Positions 61,658 through 64,000 of a stretch of DNA of 64,000 nt are shown one piece after another. Each line of letters begins with the position of its first letter. Within the stretch, counting starts at the first letter, position 1. The position numbers and the translations under genes were made by a program. The notes beneath the pieces were generated by a model. The model had not been told where the DNA came from. It did no database searches and saw only the letters and a program-made list of their open reading frames with translations. The DNA is taken from assembly GCA_900318115.1 (NCBI GenBank), contig ONJJ01000031.1, positions 1 through 64,000 on the forward strand, in the 5' to 3' direction. The stretch comes from an uncultured Prevotellaceae bacterium (GTDB lineage Bacteria; Bacteroidota; Bacteroidia; Bacteroidales; Bacteroidaceae).

Positions 61658-63025
61658 CTATCCCTCGTTTAAGGGCACGGCGTAGTAGCTGTGGTTGCGC
61701 TGCCCCTCCTTGCGCTCGAATCCCAGACGGCTGAGTGCAATGCCCAGCTGCACGCGGGTGGAGCTGTTCTTGCGGACGGCGGGATACGCCTTGGCGATGA
61801 TGTCCAGGATCTCGTCGGTGCTCAGGTCGGGAGTGAACTCGTTCTCGCGAGGCAGGCGGAAGCAGGTGGTGACCATGGTCGCCAGATCCACGCTGTTCTG
61901 GTACCTGCGGTTGGCCTTCTGCAGGACCACGGACTGCTCGTCGGTCAGCCAGTAGCACTCGCCCAGAAGCAGTTCCGCGCGCAGCTGGGCGTAGAGCTGG
62001 TCGTACTCGATGGGTGTGGTGTTGTCGATGACCTTGCCGTCGGCCACCTCGATGCACAGATAGCGGCGGGAGCCCGTGGTGTCGTTCAGGGGGTGGCGGT
62101 TGTTGGTGGTGGCGGCAAAGCTGGCGTAGCGGCAGCGGTCGGTCTGGTTGGAACCCCAGATGCGGCGTCCGTTCACGCGTACCTTAGATACCATCTGCTT
62201 CAGCTCCGCCTGCTGGCTGGGGCGCACCTGGTCCAGCTCGTCGAGGTTCACCAGCAGGTTGTTGGTGAGTGCCATCTCCTTGTCGAACTTGTTGCCGAGG
62301 TTCACGTGGTCGAGGTAGTACTCGCGCAGGTGCTCCGGCAGCAGGCGGCGCAGGAAGGTGCTCTTGCCGCAGCCCTGGGCGCCGATGAGCGTCAGCACCA
62401 GCTCGTTGGCGTGGAGCTGGTTCAGCTGCAGCCAGTGGGCCACCATGGAGAGCATCCACACGTGAGCCCATGCTATCTGCTGGGCTGTGATGCCGGGGAT
62501 GCGGAGCAGCAACTGCACCACGCGGTTGCGCCCGTCCCAACGGGGTAGGTTGTGGAGATACCCGGCGATAGGATTCCAGGCGGGGGTGGCGCTGCTGTAG
62601 ATGCTGTCCTGGAGCTGGCTCTTCAGCCCTCGCTCCTTGGGCATCGCGCGGCGGGCAGCCACCACGATGGAGTTGAATTCCATCTTGTCGAGGGTGTGCC
62701 AGGCGGCATCGGCACCGTCCTTGCGTGCGCGGACCTCTATCTTATCTGCCAAGACGTTGTAGCGGAACTCATAGTGTTCGCGCAGGAAGATCTCCGCAGG
62801 CAGCAGGTCGTCCTCTGCCTCTGCCTGCGTCTGTGTGTGCAGACCGTCGGTCTGGTGGTCGTTCAGCAGGATTGCATCCTGCTCATGTTTGTGCTGGCTG
62901 GTGCTCAGTCCGTTTTCGGACAGGCTTGCGGCCTGCTCATGTTCGTTCAGGCGAGCGTCCTGCTCTGCCTGCAGATCGGGGCACCTGGTGTCGCCGATCT
63001 TGGTTACTTTTTTTTCATGCATCAT
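61658..63025 (-). CDS. Virulence-associated E-like ATPase (VirE/DUF3874)
   Basis: The 455-residue protein has an N-terminal Gln/His/Glu-rich tail (1-75), a linker domain with YLHNLPRWDGRNRV, and a VirE-type P-loop ATPase: Walker A GAQGCGKST (215-223), NLDELDQV as Walker B, and a TTNNRHPL sensor. The C-terminal part (about 395-455, STRVQLGIALSRLGFERKE) matches the DUF3874 domain. VapE-type proteins are superfamily 3-like helicases found in phages, islands and Bacteroidota chromosomes. No primase or integrase is adjacent, so its role here is open. Confidence 0.85.
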   Translation of the reverse strand: MMHEKKVTKIGDTRCPDLQAEQDARLNEHEQAASLSENGLSTSQHKHEQDAILLNDHQTDGLHTQTQAEAEDDLLPAEIFLREHYEFRYNVLADKIEVRARKDGADAAWHTLDKMEFNSIVVAARRAMPKERGLKSQLQDSIYSSATPAWNPIAGYLHNLPRWDGRNRVVQLLLRIPGITAQQIAWAHVWMLSMVAHWLQLNQLHANELVLTLIGAQGCGKSTFLRRLLPEHLREYYLDHVNLGNKFDKEMALTNNLLVNLDELDQVRPSQQAELKQMVSKVRVNGRRIWGSNQTDRCRYASFAATTNNRHPLNDTTGSRRYLCIEVADGKVIDNTTPIEYDQLYAQLRAELLLGECYWLTDEQSVVLQKANRRYQNSVDLATMVTTCFRLPRENEFTPDLSTDEILDIIAKAYPAVRKNSSTRVQLGIALSRLGFERKEGQRNHSYYAVPLNEG

Positions 63026-63412
63026 AAATGATAAAAATTTAAAAGGTTAATAAATTGTGAACTCTGACCCGACACCCGCTGGTGCCGAAATCGAGTGCAA
63101 AGATACAAAATTTTTTGGCCCTTGTCAAGTGTTTTTGAAATATTATTTTCCCTTGATGCAGAGGCTCTTACGCCTCGATGCTCGGGCGGTTTTTCCGCGA
63201 AATATAAGATTTCGGAACCCGTTCCATAAGTACTTAATTCGGGGTTTATAAGTACTTGGAAGCGGAAGAATACTTTGCAGCCATACGCGATGTATGAAAA
63301 CCGCGACGTGACGCAGAGCGTACGCGCCGTGGTTTCTGAGATTCGCGCCGTGCCATTAACATAATTTAAGTTCCTGGATTTTGTTGTCTCAGATGCTTTC
63401 CTTATATTTGCA
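63026..63412. other. Divergent intergenic region without a gene
   Basis: The 387 bases between the VapE-like start and the HU promoter contain no convincing ORF. Two AAGTACTT-centred repeats (about 63228-63258) and a GC-rich stretch of CGCG-type short inverted repeats (63300-63350) are visible. It probably holds promoters for both divergent genes. Confidence 0.6.
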
Positions 63413-63420
63413 CCGTCAAA
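63413..63420 (+). promoter_or_regulatory. -7 element for the HU-family gene
   Basis: TATATTTG matches TAnnTTTG 157 bases upstream of the HU-like start, giving an unusually long leader filled by the 22-bp repeats. No consensus -33 spacing is seen. Confidence 0.5.
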
Positions 63421-63450
63421 CCTCCTTATGCTTCCCTCCGAGGTGCCTAA

Positions 63451-63560
63451 AACGCCCCGAAGGAGGGCTTCAAATAATCCGAGGAAGGGCTTTAGACGGC
63501 CTGAGGAAGGGCTTCAGAGAATCCGAGGGATGCCTTCAAACGCCCCGAAGGAGGGCTTCA
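63451..63560. repeat. Five 22-bp tandem repeats in the leader of the HU-family gene
   Basis: Exactly five units of 22 bases run head to tail with the common core GAGGAAGGGCTTCA; the first and fifth are identical (AACGCCCCGAAGGAGGGCTT plus two bases). A degenerate half unit precedes them. They lie between the -7 element and the start codon at 63577. Confidence 0.92.
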
Positions 63561-63576
63561 AATAACGAGACAGATT

Positions 63577-64000
63577 ATGCTACAGTACTACAAACAGACG
63601 ATCAAGGACCTGCGCAACCCGGACTCCGGAAAGGTGCGCGAGGTGTACAAGGTGCTGCTCAACCGCAGCGATTCCTCCGAAGAGTTCATGAGCCATGTGA
63701 CCTACCACACCCGATTGGGAGCGGGAGTGGTGCAGGCGGCGCTGACGGAAGTGGCGGAGTGCCTGGCGGAGCGACTGGCGGAGGTGGGGAGCGTGAGCGT
63801 GCCGGGTATAGGCATCTTCAGCGTGGCCATCCGTCCGAAGGAGGGACGCGCCAAGGGGCTGAAGGACCAGACGGAGGAGGGGCGTGCCGCCACGGGAAAG
63901 GAGGCGGAGCTGAATGCGCGCAGCATAGAAGTTCATCACCTGAATTTCCGCCAGGACAAGGAGCTGCTCAATGATGTGCGCCGCCGCCTCAGTGGTGAGG
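63577..64000 (+). CDS. HU-family DNA-binding protein, cut by the window end
   Basis: The frame from ATG 63577 stays open to the window end (141 codons). The product MLQYYKQTIKDLRNPDSGKV, then VTYHTRLGAGVVQAALTEVAECLAERLAEVGSVSVPGIGIFSVAIRPKEG, fits the HU-like histone family of Bacteroidales, in which an extended N-terminus precedes the HU helices and the beta arm. It should bind and bend DNA as a dimer. The C-terminus is outside the window. The 22-bp repeats in its leader are noteworthy. Confidence 0.85.
   Translation, partial: MLQYYKQTIKDLRNPDSGKVREVYKVLLNRSDSSEEFMSHVTYHTRLGAGVVQAALTEVAECLAERLAEVGSVSVPGIGIFSVAIRPKEGRAKGLKDQTEEGRAATGKEAELNARSIEVHHLNFRQDKELLNDVRRRLSGE

Noticed and set aside
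61691-62548. 285-codon plus-strand ORF opposite the VapE-like gene
   Set aside because: Valine/alanine-rich antisense frame; the other strand has Walker motifs.
63451-63560. CRISPR array
   Set aside because: The 22-bp units are head to tail without spacers, and no cas genes are present.
63381-63974. 197-codon plus-strand ORF at the window end
   Set aside because: It reads through the 22-bp repeats and then out of frame over the HU-like gene; the HU frame from 63577 has clear family features.

Overview
The window looks like chromosomal DNA from a Bacteroidales bacterium, most plausibly Prevotellaceae or a near relative; I cannot fix the genus. Reasons: many genes are preceded by the Bacteroidota -7 element TAnnTTTG, in the best cases with a TTTG box 19-21 bases upstream (14138, 46863, 61452). 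The gene content also fits: DUF6089-uppS-bamA-ompH order, a DUF6242 lipoprotein, lipoboxes of the SCG type, S-type sulfatase and RAYT/REP elements. Codon use is GC-rich except in the accessory island at about 53.3-57.2 kb.

Layout. 1-165: right end of an IS4-like insertion sequence (start of its transposase). 228-8667 (minus): FtsX/LolE-type permease, rbfA, sufE, M28 peptidase lipoprotein, an amidotransferase-dipeptidase fusion, an Lrp/AsnC regulator and three FKBP prolyl isomerases. 8822-21791 (plus): sirtuin, uridine-kinase-like enzyme, TrkH, TPR histidine kinase, small lipoprotein, NarL-type regulator, typA, aminopeptidase C, two acyltransferases and a family 2 glycosyltransferase. 21922-31006 (minus): the envelope block murI, three ompH/skp genes, bamA, uppS, DUF6089 protein, then a DUF6242 lipoprotein and ribD. 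31116-32000 (plus): prmC. 32008-42568 (minus): a polysaccharide and glucuronate cluster (GH3, GH16, sulfatase, uxaC, exuT, uxuA) behind glmM. 42749-47116 (plus): a large MG2-like exported protein, a sugar-kinase-like phosphotransferase, tRNA-Leu(UAG) and tRNA-Val(GAC). 47191-49632 (minus): nhaA and a phosphoribosyltransferase-domain protein.

49740-61610 is the accessory island, read leftwards. It holds a type I restriction-modification operon (hsdM, a 59-codon ORF, a small exported protein, an unknown 323-residue protein, a DUF1016 PDDEXK nuclease, hsdS split by a one-base deletion, hsdR). Directly upstream lies a fossil of a second, related operon: a leader with an intact promoter, an hsdM relic with two internal deletions, truncated rhuM, an hsdS tail, an intact fic gene and a 19-codon hsdR start. 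A 0.69-kb RAYT transposase element bounded by inverted REP arrays sits between rhuM and the hsdS tail. The island is bracketed by direct copies of a terminator-plus-repeat module that also follows the phosphoribosyltransferase gene. 61658-64000 carries a virulence-associated-E-like ATPase (minus) and the start of an HU-family DNA-binding protein (plus) behind five 22-bp leader repeats.

The core parts serve outer-membrane biogenesis, peptidoglycan precursor supply, protein folding and translation. The main novelty candidates are the duplicated and decaying restriction island with its unknown cargo genes, the shared 3'-end repeat module, and the REP-bounded transposase with an altered HUH motif.
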